Both the position numbers and the translations under genes were made by a program. From contig NZ_JAKNQY010000001.1 of the NCBI RefSeq assembly GCF_024494355.1, positions 347,127 to 411,126 of the forward strand: a stretch of 64,000 nucleotides of DNA. Reading direction: 5' to 3'. Below are positions 17,939 to 27,296 of this stretch, piece by piece. The stretch comes from Pseudomonas sp. Q11 (GTDB taxonomy: Bacteria; Pseudomonadota; Gammaproteobacteria; Pseudomonadales; Pseudomonadaceae). The notes beneath the pieces were generated by a model that was not told the DNA's origin, ran no database searches, and was given only the letters and a program-made list of their open reading frames with translations. Position 1 is the stretch's first letter; each line of letters starts with the position of its first letter.

Positions 17939-18829
17939 ATGGAATACGAGCTTCAGGACATACGATCTTTCGTGAAAATCGCTGAATTAGGCAGCTTCCA
18001 CGAAGCAGCCGATGCACTGCATCTTTCTCAACCGGCCCTGAGCCGGCGCATGAAAAAACTGGAGGAAGGCCTGGGGACGGCCTTGCTCGATCGCACCACC
18101 CGAAAGGTCAGCCTGACGAGCGTCGGGCGCGATTTCCTGCCCAAGGCGCGACGCTTGCTGGATGATTTCGACGATTCGATTCTCAACATTCGCGAACTGG
18201 CGGAGCGCCAGATCGGCCGGGTGACCTTGGCTTGCATCCCCACCGCAGCCTTCTATTTCCTGCCTTCAGTGATCCGCCTCTATAACGAGCGCTACCCAAA
18301 GATCCGCATCCGCCTGCTCGACCTCAGCGCAAACGAAGGGCTCGAGGCGGTACTGCGTGGCGAAGCCGATTTCGGTATCAATATGATGAGTGGCCAGCAC
18401 CCGGATATAGAGTTCGTGCCGTTGGTCAACGAACCTTTCGTTTTAGCTTGTCGACGCGACCATGAACTGGCCGGACGCAGCTCGGTAAGCTGGTCTGAGC
18501 TCAGCGATTACCGACTCATCGGTGTCGGCCGTCTTAGCGGCAACCGAATGCTGCTGGACCATGCTTTATCAGGTTTGAGCTGGCGGCCGCAGTGGTTCTA
18601 CGAAGTGCAGCACTTGTCTACGTCGTTGGGGTTGGTCGAGGCAGGCCTCGGGGTGTCGGCCATGCCCAGCCTGGCAATGCCGGCCGAGGATCATCCGACA
18701 TTGGTCAGCGTGCCGTTGATTGAACCGGTGGTAAACCGATCGCTGGGCCTGGTCTATCGAAGGGGCGCATCGCTCTCCCCGGCAGCGGAAAAGTTTGTCT
18801 CGATATTGCTTGAACAATGGGAACACTGA
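17939..18829 (+). CDS. LysR-family regulator (tricarboxylate module)
   Basis: 296 residues with the N-terminal winged helix (DIRSFVKIAELGSFHEAADALHLSQPALSRRMKKLE as the helix-turn-helix region, residues about 6-40) and a LysR substrate-binding domain. The start MEYELQDI at 17939 is chosen from conservation of the N-terminus and the purine-rich GAGAAAG before it; an in-frame ATG at 17897 is less likely. It is divergent from the isomerase gene and probably senses the tricarboxylate substrate. Confidence 0.88.
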   Translation: MEYELQDIRSFVKIAELGSFHEAADALHLSQPALSRRMKKLEEGLGTALLDRTTRKVSLTSVGRDFLPKARRLLDDFDDSILNIRELAERQIGRVTLACIPTAAFYFLPSVIRLYNERYPKIRIRLLDLSANEGLEAVLRGEADFGINMMSGQHPDIEFVPLVNEPFVLACRRDHELAGRSSVSWSELSDYRLIGVGRLSGNRMLLDHALSGLSWRPQWFYEVQHLSTSLGLVEAGLGVSAMPSLAMPAEDHPTLVSVPLIEPVVNRSLGLVYRRGASLSPAAEKFVSILLEQWEH

Positions 18830-18840
18830 TTTTTCAGTGT
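18823..18840. terminator. Hairpin overlapping the LysR stop codon
   Basis: ACACTGA (18823-18829, includes the TGA stop) pairs perfectly with TCAGTGT (18834-18840) across a TTTT loop, between the convergent LysR and dctA genes. Confidence 0.55.
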
Positions 18841-18917
18841 CCATGATCAGGACTGGGGTCGAGCTTTAGGCCCAACCCACCCATGGCAGCAACACCGAGA
18901 CGCGGAAGCGGTGCGGA

Positions 18918-20225
18918 CTACTTTTGCGCCAGTAACGCTTTGCGTTCGGCCTTTTCGTGTTTCATTGCGGCTATCTCACGCTCGCAGGCTTCGACGTCAA
19001 AGGAGTTGTCCCATTTGGCAATCGCGATAGTGCCGATCCCGTTACCAATCAGGTTGGTCACTGCCCGTGCCTCGTTGAGGAATCGGTCGATGCCCAGCAG
19101 CAAGACCAGACCTGTCAACGGTATGGAGTGGATGGTGGTGAGCGTTGCAGCAAGCGTCACGAACCCCGCGCCCGCTACGCCAGCCGAGCCCTTGGACGTC
19201 AGCAGGAATACACCGAGCAAAATCATCTGGTCCATGAAAGTCAGCGGCGTATTGGTCGCCTGGGCGATGAAGATGGCGGCCATGGTGAGATAGATGCAGG
19301 TGCCATCGGCATTGAATGTGTATCCCGTTGGCAACACCATGCCCACGACTGATTTTTTGCAGCCCAGTTTTTCAAGCTTCACCATCATTCGAGGAAGCAC
19401 GGCTTCGGTCGAGCAGGTGCCAAGCGTGATGAGAATTTCATCTTTGAAGTAGCGCAGAAACTGCATCAACGGCATCCCCGACCATCGGGCAACCGCACCC
19501 AGCACGACCACGATGAAAATCAAGGTCGTGATGTAGAGCGCGACCAGCAACTGGCCGAGCGACAGCAAGGTGCCAATCCCGTACTTGCCAATGGTGAACG
19601 CCATACCGGCGCCAGCACCAATCGGCGCCAAGCGCATGACCATGGCCACGATCTTGAACAGGCCCTGCAGGAACAGATCAATGGTGTTGATCAGCGGCTT
19701 GCTGGTTTCACCCATTTGAACCAGGGCAATCCCCATCAAGACCGAAAGCAGGATGACCTGAAGCATGACGCCATTGGAGAATGCACCCATGAAGGTGTGC
19801 GGGATGATGTTGAGAAAGAAATCAACGGTGCCGCCTTGCTGACTGGCTGCGTGGCTGTACTTGCTGATAGCACTTGCATCGAGCGCGCTGGCATTGATGT
19901 TCATGCCCACGCCTGGCTTCACGACGTTGACCACAATCAGGCCGACGACCAAGGCGATGGTTGAAAGAATTTCAAAGTAGATCAGCGCTTTTACGCCAAT
20001 GCGCCCGACCTCTTTGATACTGCCCATCTTGGCGATACCCACGACGACGGTACCGAAAATAATGGGCGCCAACAGCATCTTGATCAGCTTGATGAAGCCA
20101 TCGGCGAAGGGTTGGAGCTTGGCTCCAATATCAGGCACGAAGTAACCGATCGCAGCACCGATCACGATGCCGAGCAGCACTTGCACATACAGTTGGCTAT
20201 ACCAGCGGGATTTGGAGATTTCCAC
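18918..20225 (-). CDS. dctA: C4-dicarboxylate/cation symporter DctA (DAACS family)
   Basis: 435-residue carrier for fumarate, malate, succinate and related acids. Family motifs visible: the N-terminal YVQVLLGIVIGAAIGYFVPD, SSTEAVLPRM-type loop here as GTCSTEAVLPRMM, GYTFNADGTCIYLT, and the NLIGNGIGTIAIAKWD helix. It uses a GTG start (20223-20225) because GAGG sits seven bases upstream on the coding strand. CACAACAATAA (reverse strand 20240-20250) is a likely Crc/Hfq site. Downstream of a D-tartrate-dehydratase-like gene, it may carry tartrate rather than be the housekeeping DctA. Confidence 0.9.
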   Translation of the reverse strand: MEISKSRWYSQLYVQVLLGIVIGAAIGYFVPDIGAKLQPFADGFIKLIKMLLAPIIFGTVVVGIAKMGSIKEVGRIGVKALIYFEILSTIALVVGLIVVNVVKPGVGMNINASALDASAISKYSHAASQQGGTVDFFLNIIPHTFMGAFSNGVMLQVILLSVLMGIALVQMGETSKPLINTIDLFLQGLFKIVAMVMRLAPIGAGAGMAFTIGKYGIGTLLSLGQLLVALYITTLIFIVVVLGAVARWSGMPLMQFLRYFKDEILITLGTCSTEAVLPRMMVKLEKLGCKKSVVGMVLPTGYTFNADGTCIYLTMAAIFIAQATNTPLTFMDQMILLGVFLLTSKGSAGVAGAGFVTLAATLTTIHSIPLTGLVLLLGIDRFLNEARAVTNLIGNGIGTIAIAKWDNSFDVEACEREIAAMKHEKAERKALLAQK

Positions 20226-20289
20226 GAAAGCACCTCATTTTATTGTTGTGATGGGCATGTGGCTTGGCGTCAGTGGATGACGCCTGACA

Positions 20290-20315
20290 CTGCGGCCTCT
20301 TCACAGAGACCGCAG
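20290..20315 (-). terminator. Hairpin between tarD-like gene and dctA
   Basis: CTGCGG.CTCT (20290-20300) pairs with AGAG.CCGCAG (20305-20315) with one mismatch and a four-base loop. It likely tunes read-through within the two-gene operon. Confidence 0.45.
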
Positions 20316-20327
20316 ATCGAGGGGGAA

Positions 20328-21497
20328 TCAGCCTTCGCCCAACTCACGCATGACTGCGTACAAAGCGGACTTGGCTTCGAAGCCGACACCTGGAATATCC
20401 GGCAGACCTACGTAGCCATTTTCCACGCGAATTCCGTCTGCGAAGCCGCCGAAAGGCTGGAACACATCAGGGTACGATTCGTTACCGCCCAGGTGCAGGC
20501 CTGCTGCGATGTTCAGGGACATCTGGTGACCACCATGGGGAACTACGCGGCGGGAAGACCAACCCATGTCTTCCATCACCTTCAGGGTGCGCATGTACTC
20601 CACGAGCCCGTAGGACAGCGCACAGTCAAACTGCAGGTAGTCGCGATCAGGGCGCATGCCACCGTGGCGCAGCAGGTTACGGGCATCCTGGTGGGAGAAC
20701 AGGTTTTCACCGGTAGCCATCGGCAGTTCATAGTGATTTGCAAGCTCGGCCTGGAGCGCATAGTCCAGCGGATCGCCAACCTCTTCGTACCAGAACAGGT
20801 TGTACTTCTTGATGGCCTCTGCGTAAGCAATGCCGGTCTGCAGATCGAAGCGACCATTGGCATCGACCGCCAGTCGACGACCGTCCCCAACCACTTCAAG
20901 TACCGCTTCGATACGACGGATATCTTCGTCCAGGGGCACCGCACCAATCTTCATCTTGACCACGTCGTAGCCACGATCCAGATAGCTCTGCATTTCCGCC
21001 TTGAGCTTGGTCTGGTCTTTGCCGGGGTAGTAGTAGCCGCCCGCGGCGTAGACCCAGACTTTGTCATCTGCCACACCGTCACGGTAACGGTCAGCCAGCA
21101 GGCGATACAGGGGTTTGCCTTCAATCTTGGCAACGGCATCCCATACGGCCATGTCAATGGTGCCCACTGCGACTGAGCGTTCGCCATGGCCACCTGGCTT
21201 TTCGTTGGTCATCAGGGTTTTCCAGATGGCGAACGGATCCAGGTTGTTGTGCTCATGATCGATGAGAGACTCTGGATCTGCTTCGGTGATACGCGCCAGG
21301 AAGCGATCACGCATCAGTGCGCCTTGGCCATAGCGACCATTGGAGTTGAAACCGTAGCCGATGACAGGTTTACCATCGCGAATCACATCCGTGACGACAG
21401 CGACAACCGAGCAGGTCATCTTCGAAAAATCGATGTAGGCGTTGGCGATTGGGGAGGCAATGGAAACAGTTTTTTCGCGGATGTCTACGATGCGCAT
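20328..21497 (-). CDS. tarD: D(-)-tartrate dehydratase-like enolase-superfamily enzyme
   Basis: Dehydrates D-tartrate to oxaloacetate. The 389 residues align end to end with Bradyrhizobium TarD (389 residues, from memory): NAYIDFSKMT, GYGFNSNGRYGQG, NEKPGGHGERSVAVGTIDMAVWD, the KMK motif with K181/K183 (family K182/K184), DANGRFD and EEVGDPLDYALQ metal-ligand segments, GENLFSHQDA, and the catalytic histidine in VVPHGGHQMSLN. AAACAACAA (reverse strand 21510-21518) followed by GAGG precedes the ATG. In an operon with DctA; the divergent LysR gene is the likely regulator. Activity is strongly suggested by conservation but not proven. Confidence 0.88.
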   Translation of the reverse strand: MRIVDIREKTVSIASPIANAYIDFSKMTCSVVAVVTDVIRDGKPVIGYGFNSNGRYGQGALMRDRFLARITEADPESLIDHEHNNLDPFAIWKTLMTNEKPGGHGERSVAVGTIDMAVWDAVAKIEGKPLYRLLADRYRDGVADDKVWVYAAGGYYYPGKDQTKLKAEMQSYLDRGYDVVKMKIGAVPLDEDIRRIEAVLEVVGDGRRLAVDANGRFDLQTGIAYAEAIKKYNLFWYEEVGDPLDYALQAELANHYELPMATGENLFSHQDARNLLRHGGMRPDRDYLQFDCALSYGLVEYMRTLKVMEDMGWSSRRVVPHGGHQMSLNIAAGLHLGGNESYPDVFQPFGGFADGIRVENGYVGLPDIPGVGFEAKSALYAVMRELGEG

Positions 21498-21596
21498 GAC
21501 GGGGTCCTCTTGTTGTTTGTAGCCTCACGTTATGCTTTGCGATGGCACCCGCCCAATGCTATTAATGCCGCGCCCTATGCACAGGAGGCATTGCCC

Positions 21597-22472
21597 TTGG
21601 AACTCGTCTGGCTCGAAGATTTTTCAGCGCTCGCGGAATACGGCAGTTTTGTTCGTGCCGCCGAAGCACGGCACGTTACTCAGCCGGCCTTCAGTCGCAG
21701 AGTCCGCTCACTGGAGAACTGGATGGGGGTGGAGTTGTTCGTGCGCACGCCACAGGGAGCGACCCTGACCGAGGCCGGAAGACAGGTCTTGCCAAGCGCT
21801 CAGGAGGCGGCCAGACGCTTGTACAGGATGCGCAACGAAGCTCAGGAAGTGGCCGGAATGGCCGCTAAATCGCTGCAGTTCGCTGCAACCCATTCCTTGT
21901 CGTTTACCTTTTTTCCAAGGTGGCTTAGAAGCACGGAAAACGGTGCCCCAATCGAGGCGGTGCAATTGCATTCAGATAGCATGGCTGTCTGTGAGCAAAT
22001 GCTGATCCATGGCCAGGTTCAGTTTCTGCTGTGCCACCGTCATCCCGATGTGCCACCGTTACTCGCCCCTGATCAGTTCATCGGCAAGAAGGTTGGCGAG
22101 GATGTACTCATGCCCTTGGCAAGCGCCTCTGCCAATTTCGGCAACTCGCCTGAAACACTGCCCTACCTGGCATACACCCAAGAATCGGGTCTTGGCCGCA
22201 TCGTCGCTCACCGACTCCATGGCAAGCAGGATTACCTTCACCTCAAACCTCTTTTCAGCAGTCACCTTGCAGCAGTGCTGATGTCCATGGCCCTGGAAAG
22301 CAAAGGAGTTGCGTGGCTGCCCAAAAGCCTGACAGAACAGGAGACGGCTGATGGGCGGCTGGTCAGGGCGCTCGACGAAAGCTGGGATATTCCATTGGAG
22401 ATCCATCTCACACGTCCCACTGCCCCAATCAGCCCCTCTGCCGAGGAGTTCTGGGCCAAGCTGGGCCACTAG
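21597..22472 (+). CDS. LysR-family regulator (tartrate module), TTG start
   Basis: 291 residues starting at TTG 21597 (MELVWLEDFSALAEYGSF). This start is preferred because AGGAGG at 21583-21588 is eight bases away and the protein begins exactly where LysR proteins normally do; no ATG fits. The helix-turn-helix is at about residues 6-40 (AAEARHVTQPAFSRRVRSLE), then a substrate-binding domain. Divergent from tarD. Its stop shares the palindrome CTAG (22469-22472) with the stop of the convergent GGDEF/EAL gene. Confidence 0.87.
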   Translation: MELVWLEDFSALAEYGSFVRAAEARHVTQPAFSRRVRSLENWMGVELFVRTPQGATLTEAGRQVLPSAQEAARRLYRMRNEAQEVAGMAAKSLQFAATHSLSFTFFPRWLRSTENGAPIEAVQLHSDSMAVCEQMLIHGQVQFLLCHRHPDVPPLLAPDQFIGKKVGEDVLMPLASASANFGNSPETLPYLAYTQESGLGRIVAHRLHGKQDYLHLKPLFSSHLAAVLMSMALESKGVAWLPKSLTEQETADGRLVRALDESWDIPLEIHLTRPTAPISPSAEEFWAKLGH

Positions 22473-25363
22473 CCACCGACCAGCGAAGTTGCCAGTAATG
22501 CCTCCAGCCCCATCGGCTTGGCAAAATAATAACCTTGGGCCTGCCCTGCCCCCATCTCTCGCAGCAAGAGCAACGTCGCTTCATCTTCGACCCCTTCGGC
22601 CACCACGCTGAGGTCCAGTGATTCGGCCATACGCACGATCGCCCGGACGATCGCGCGACTGCGGGAACTGGTGGTCAGTTCGAAAATGAACGACTTGTCG
22701 ATTTTCAAACCGCTGAAACGGTATTGATGCACATAGCTCAGGGATGAAAACCCTGCGCCAAAGTCATCGAGCACCACCGACATGCCGTTGTCGGCCAGTT
22801 GCTGCATGGTCCGTCGGGCGATGGCGGGCTCCGCCACCAGCGCACCTTCGGTCAACTCCAGGCAGATCCGCGACGGTGCAACGTTGTAGCGGGCCAACAG
22901 TGCCAGCACCTCATCGGCAAAATCCGGGCGCGTCATGCTGTAGCTGGAGCAATTGACATGCACCGGTGGCCAATTGGCGTGTGGGGGTTGTGCGAGGATC
23001 ACCGCGATGCTGGTAAGCATGTACAGGTCCAGTCGACCGATCAGACGCAACCCCTCGACATCGGGCAGAAACTCCCCCGGCGAGATGATCCGGCCGCCCG
23101 GTTGATGCCAGCGGACCAGCGCTTCAAGGGCCACCAGCTCGCCGCTTTCGACGCTGACAATAGGTTGGAAATACGGCAGCAGTTCGTCGGTACGCTTGAG
23201 CGCATTGCGCAAAGCCCCTTCACGCTCGACCTGGTCCGAAACTTCACGACGCACTTCCTGGTTGAACACCGCGTAACTGTCGCGCCCGGCACTCTTGACG
23301 CGGTACATCGCCACATCGGCATCGCGCAGCAAGTCAGCGGGTTCGTAATGGAACTGGCTGTCGGCGCTGACAATGCCGATGCTGCAAGACGAAAAAACTT
23401 CGTGGCCATTGATGAAAAACGGCAGGTCGAACACCGCCAGAATCCGCTCGGCGATTTCGATCACCACCTCCAGTGTCGCCTCAGGCGCCAGCACTGAAAA
23501 CTCATCGCCTCCCAGGCGGGCGAGCATGTCGGTGTCTCGCAGGCAACTGCGCAAGCGGTGGGCGGCTTGCATCAACAGCAGGTCGCCAAAATGGTGGCCG
23601 AAGCTGTCGTTGACCCTCTTGAAACGGTCGAGGTCGATGAACATCACCGACAGTTGCCCGCCTTCGTTCTCGAACCGCGACCAGGCCAGATTGAGGCGCT
23701 GCTGCAGGTAGGTACGATTCGGCAGCCCGGTGAGCGCATCGTGAGCGTTTTCGTGTTGCAGCTTGGCGTTGGCATGATCCAGTTCACGGGTGCGGTCCTG
23801 CACCCTGGCTTCGAGCTTGAGGTTGGCGGCATGGATCGCTTCTGCGGCCGTGCGGCGCGACAATGCCGTATCAATGTGCCGTGACACGAATGTCAGCAGT
23901 TCCTGGTCGCGCAGGGTGTAGCGCACCTGGGAGGTATAGCTTTGCACCGCCAGCACACCTCGTACCACATCGCCATCGAACAACGGAATGCCCAGCCAGG
24001 AATGGAATCGGACCGACTCGTAGGCCACTTCGAGTTCACCCTGCGCGGACAACCGATCCGCGTCGAAAGGGTCAATCAAGCAAGGACAACGCTGACGGAT
24101 CACGTACTCGGTCAGGCCCCGGCACCCACGTCGTGCCGCCGGCAGGGTGGTTTTGCGCTCATCGACATAATACGGAAAGGTCACCTCACCGATTGCGTCG
24201 TCGAACAGCGCAATGTAGAAGTTCTCCGCGAACAGCAAATCACCGACAATGCCATGCAAGGTTTGGAACAGCTCCGCCATGTCGCCAGGCTGGCTCGACA
24301 GTTCTGCAATCTGAAATAGCGCGCTCTGCAGGTGTTCGGCGCGCTCTCGGTCTGCCACTTCCTGTCTCAACGCGTCGTTGACTGCCGACAGCTCCAGCGT
24401 GCGACGCATCACCGTCTCTTCCATGCCCTCACGGTGCAGAATCCGGTCCAGCGCCATGGCTACATGCCGGGCCACCACCAGAAACAGCGCGCGGTCTTCG
24501 GCGCTGTAGATGCGCGCAACGTCGTAGACCTGCATGGCAAGCATGCCGAACACTTCATCGGCGGCATTTTTCAACGGAGCGCCCATCCAGAACTCGGGAC
24601 GATCACCCACGCAGTAGAAACGCCCCTCAGACTGAGCGGCGCAAATGCCCGCGGCGTCGATCAGCAACGGCTGACCGGTGGTCAACACTTGGCCGGTCAA
24701 CGACAGATGTGAAGGGTCAAGGTATTCGTAGTGTTGGGACTCCACGGCATCGACGTCGATGATGTCGACGTAGTACGGGTAGTCGATTTTTCCGCTGTGC
24801 GGGTCATACAGCGCAAGATAAAAGTTCTCGGCATCGATCAGGCTGGCGAGCAGCCGGTGGACCCCCACCAGGAACACGGAGCGGTCGCGGGTAGAACTGG
24901 CCAGGTAGGTAATTTCATACAGCACACGCTGAGTAATCTGGGCCCGTGCCAGGGTATTGGTCTGTACCTGGATGCCCAGGCATCGGGCAAACTCAGCGAG
25001 GGCTGGCTCCTCCGTCTCGGTGGCTGGCGCCAGCAGCCAACCCAGCACACTTTCGCCCCGACCGGTCGGCCAGCGACACAACCGTCTGGTCCGGCAGAAG
25101 GTCTCGAACTCTGCGTTCGCAACGCTTGCCGGCCACTGCACCCGTGGGTCGCCCTGCCCCACCAGATGCAGTTGTTCACCGGCGCGATAAACCACCCACT
25201 GAGTGGTGTGGGCCCAGTTGCGCGCTGATTCCAGTAATTGTTCGATTGCGTCTTCGTTGCCAACGTATGCCATGCCGGCCGCATCCGGGCTTTCCAGTAG
25301 GTGAGTTGCTACACCGTAACTGTTCGATTGCTGCGGGGGATCGCTCAATGGGCGAAAACTCAT
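22469..25363 (-). CDS. GAF-GAF-GGDEF-EAL cyclic-di-GMP signalling protein
   Basis: 964-residue cytoplasmic sensor. An N-terminal region of unassigned fold (about 1-125), two GAF domains (about 130-310 and 355-530, both with the motif ENFYIALFD/ENFYLALYD), a short coiled coil (LKLEARVQDRTRELDHANAK), a GGDEF domain with intact GGDEF and an RxxD inhibitory site (RDTD) five residues before it, and an EAL domain with EAL, DDFGAGFSS, VAEGVED and QGYYFAKPM intact. Both synthesis and hydrolysis look possible. ATG 25363 has GGGAG five bases upstream; a TTG 17 codons further out is less likely. No membrane segment. Confidence 0.92.
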   Translation of the reverse strand: MSFRPLSDPPQQSNSYGVATHLLESPDAAGMAYVGNEDAIEQLLESARNWAHTTQWVVYRAGEQLHLVGQGDPRVQWPASVANAEFETFCRTRRLCRWPTGRGESVLGWLLAPATETEEPALAEFARCLGIQVQTNTLARAQITQRVLYEITYLASSTRDRSVFLVGVHRLLASLIDAENFYLALYDPHSGKIDYPYYVDIIDVDAVESQHYEYLDPSHLSLTGQVLTTGQPLLIDAAGICAAQSEGRFYCVGDRPEFWMGAPLKNAADEVFGMLAMQVYDVARIYSAEDRALFLVVARHVAMALDRILHREGMEETVMRRTLELSAVNDALRQEVADRERAEHLQSALFQIAELSSQPGDMAELFQTLHGIVGDLLFAENFYIALFDDAIGEVTFPYYVDERKTTLPAARRGCRGLTEYVIRQRCPCLIDPFDADRLSAQGELEVAYESVRFHSWLGIPLFDGDVVRGVLAVQSYTSQVRYTLRDQELLTFVSRHIDTALSRRTAAEAIHAANLKLEARVQDRTRELDHANAKLQHENAHDALTGLPNRTYLQQRLNLAWSRFENEGGQLSVMFIDLDRFKRVNDSFGHHFGDLLLMQAAHRLRSCLRDTDMLARLGGDEFSVLAPEATLEVVIEIAERILAVFDLPFFINGHEVFSSCSIGIVSADSQFHYEPADLLRDADVAMYRVKSAGRDSYAVFNQEVRREVSDQVEREGALRNALKRTDELLPYFQPIVSVESGELVALEALVRWHQPGGRIISPGEFLPDVEGLRLIGRLDLYMLTSIAVILAQPPHANWPPVHVNCSSYSMTRPDFADEVLALLARYNVAPSRICLELTEGALVAEPAIARRTMQQLADNGMSVVLDDFGAGFSSLSYVHQYRFSGLKIDKSFIFELTTSSRSRAIVRAIVRMAESLDLSVVAEGVEDEATLLLLREMGAGQAQGYYFAKPMGLEALLATSLVGG

Positions 25364-25624
25364 CAGCGCTCCCTGCGCCACAACGGCGAGATTAAATGAC
25401 TGATTGCCGGGCAATATGCCAGTGAGCCTTCGGTGTATAGCGTCTAGCGGGTTTTTTCAATCGTTTTATTCACTTGAGTGTTATCACGACGCAATGTGTG
25501 TTCGTCGGTCGTTGAGTGTTGCCTGCGGCGGCGCTCGTCATCCCGGTTTCCCAGTCATCTGCCGCCGGGAGTCCCTGCGAGCGCGGCCCGTTCATGAGGT
25601 GGTTTCTGTATAGCGCAATCGTGC

Positions 25625-27235
25625 CTACCACACAGCAATATGGGAGTCCGCCCTGGGCTCGGTGCCGCCACACAGGACACCGCTGACCGGGTCGCGGAGG
25701 ATGATTTGGCCTCGTCCGTAATCAGTCAGGTCACTGGCGATCTGCACTTCATGACCGCGCCGCGCCAGGGCATTGGCCAAGTCGCCGGAGGCGCCCTGTT
25801 CGATGCCAACCTTCATCTCACCAAGCCACTGCCAGCGCGGAGCGTCCAGCGCCGCTTGCGGGTTCAGGCCGAAGTCCACCAGGTTCATCACCATCTGCAC
25901 ATGGCCTTGGGGCTGCATGTAGCCACCCATCACGCCGAAAGGGCCAAGAGCCTGGCCATTCCGGGTGAGGAAACCAGGGATGATGGTGTGAAAAGTCTTC
26001 TTGCCCGGGGCCAGGCAATTGGCGTGGCTTGGATCCAGGCTGAATTCCTGTCCGCGATTCTGCAAGGCAATCCCGCTGTCAGGCAGCACCACGCCGGAGC
26101 CAAATCCGTGGTAGTTGCTCTGGATGAACGAGACCATGTTGCCTTCCCCGTCAGCGGTCGCCAGGTACACCGTGCCGCTGGCGTGGGGATCGCCGGGTTT
26201 GGGCGCCTGGGCCTGTTCGCTGATCTGGGCACGACGGGAGGCGCTGTACTCGTCGCTCAACAGGTCAGCCACTGCCACGCGCATGTGCAGAGGGTCGGTG
26301 ATGTGGTGCAAACCGTCGCTGTAGGCAAGCTTCATGGCCTCCAGTTGGCGATGCCAGGTCTGCTGGCTGTCGCGGTGATCGAAGCTGAAGCCTTCCAGTA
26401 TTTTCAGCGCCATCAAGGCCACCAGGCCCTGCCCGCTCGGCGGGATTTCCCAGACATCGACGCCTCGATAGTTGACGTGGATCGGTGCCACCCATTGGGC
26501 GCGATAATCCTGCAGGTCCGTGGCACGAAGGTAGCCGCCGCTGGCCCGGGAGTGGGCATCCAGGCGTTCGGCCAAGGCGCCGCGATAGAGGCTTTCGCAA
26601 CGGGTGGCGGCCAGCTCTTCGAGGGTGCGAGCCTGGGCCGGATTGCGAAAAATTTCCCCGGCCCGTGGAGCACGCCCATCGGTCAGAAAAGTCTCGAACC
26701 AGGCATCCAGGACCTGATCACGCTGGGGCGTGAACTCGTTCAGAGCGATCTGCCATTGACGGGCAACCACCGGCGACAGCGCAAAACCGTCCCGCGCCAG
26801 GCTGATCGCCGGCTGCAGCAACACGGCAAAAGGCAGCTTGCCAAAACGCTGCGACAACTCGGCCCAGGCCGACGGGCAACCCGGGACGGTTACCGGCGTC
26901 CAGCCATAGAGCGGCATCTGTTCATGGCCGGCCGCCTTGACCGCGTCGATACTCAAGGCAGCCGGTGCGTGACCGTTGCCGTTGAGGCCGTGCAATTGGC
27001 CTTTGCACCAGACCAAGGCAAAAGCATCGCCGCCGATGCCGCAACCCGTGGGCTCGACCACCGTCAGCGCCGCCGCCGTGGCGATGGCGGCATCAATGGC
27101 GTTACCGCCCTTTTGCATGATCTCGATGCCCGCCTGGGCAGCCAGGGGCTGGGAAGCCGCGACCATGCCCCGGCGGGCAAAAACGCTCTGGCGTTGCGAT
27201 GGATAAGGGTACTCGTGAGCAGAAAATTTCAGCAT
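25625..27235 (-). CDS. Gamma-glutamyltransferase family, YwrD-like, cytoplasmic
   Basis: 536-residue Ntn-hydrolase precursor. Small-subunit threonine lies in HASGTVYLATADGEGNMVSF, the place of the TTH nucleophile in classical enzymes. Upstream motifs GGNAIDAAIATAAALTVVEP and GIGGDAFAL are typical, and FGVMGGYMQPQGHVQMVMNL is the C-terminal oxyanion/dimer segment. There is no signal peptide, as in Bacillus YwrD and unlike periplasmic Ggt. It follows an ABC importer operon by 61 bases, so it probably hydrolyses an imported gamma-glutamyl compound or related amide inside the cell. Confidence 0.88.
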   Translation of the reverse strand: MLKFSAHEYPYPSQRQSVFARRGMVAASQPLAAQAGIEIMQKGGNAIDAAIATAAALTVVEPTGCGIGGDAFALVWCKGQLHGLNGNGHAPAALSIDAVKAAGHEQMPLYGWTPVTVPGCPSAWAELSQRFGKLPFAVLLQPAISLARDGFALSPVVARQWQIALNEFTPQRDQVLDAWFETFLTDGRAPRAGEIFRNPAQARTLEELAATRCESLYRGALAERLDAHSRASGGYLRATDLQDYRAQWVAPIHVNYRGVDVWEIPPSGQGLVALMALKILEGFSFDHRDSQQTWHRQLEAMKLAYSDGLHHITDPLHMRVAVADLLSDEYSASRRAQISEQAQAPKPGDPHASGTVYLATADGEGNMVSFIQSNYHGFGSGVVLPDSGIALQNRGQEFSLDPSHANCLAPGKKTFHTIIPGFLTRNGQALGPFGVMGGYMQPQGHVQMVMNLVDFGLNPQAALDAPRWQWLGEMKVGIEQGASGDLANALARRGHEVQIASDLTDYGRGQIILRDPVSGVLCGGTEPRADSHIAVW

Positions 27236-27296
27236 GGCAAAGGCTCTTCAGCACAAGGATTGATGAGTAGGACTTAGGGCAAACACCGTGGAACGG

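Noticed and set aside
20226..20327. Sigma-54 promoter for dctA, as in rhizobia
   Set aside because: No TGGCAC-N5-TTGC type pair was found on the coding strand in this gap.
21186..21596. Longer LysR protein starting inside tarD
   Set aside because: The added residues are antisense to tarD and unlike LysR; the AGGAGG-spaced TTG at 21597 fits better.
25640..27277. 545-codon open frame on the plus strand opposite the gamma-glutamyltransferase gene
   Set aside because: It is antisense to a gene with clear family motifs, has no ribosome site and its composition is that of a GC-rich shadow frame. The same holds for long frames at 45011-46423 and 56806-58152.
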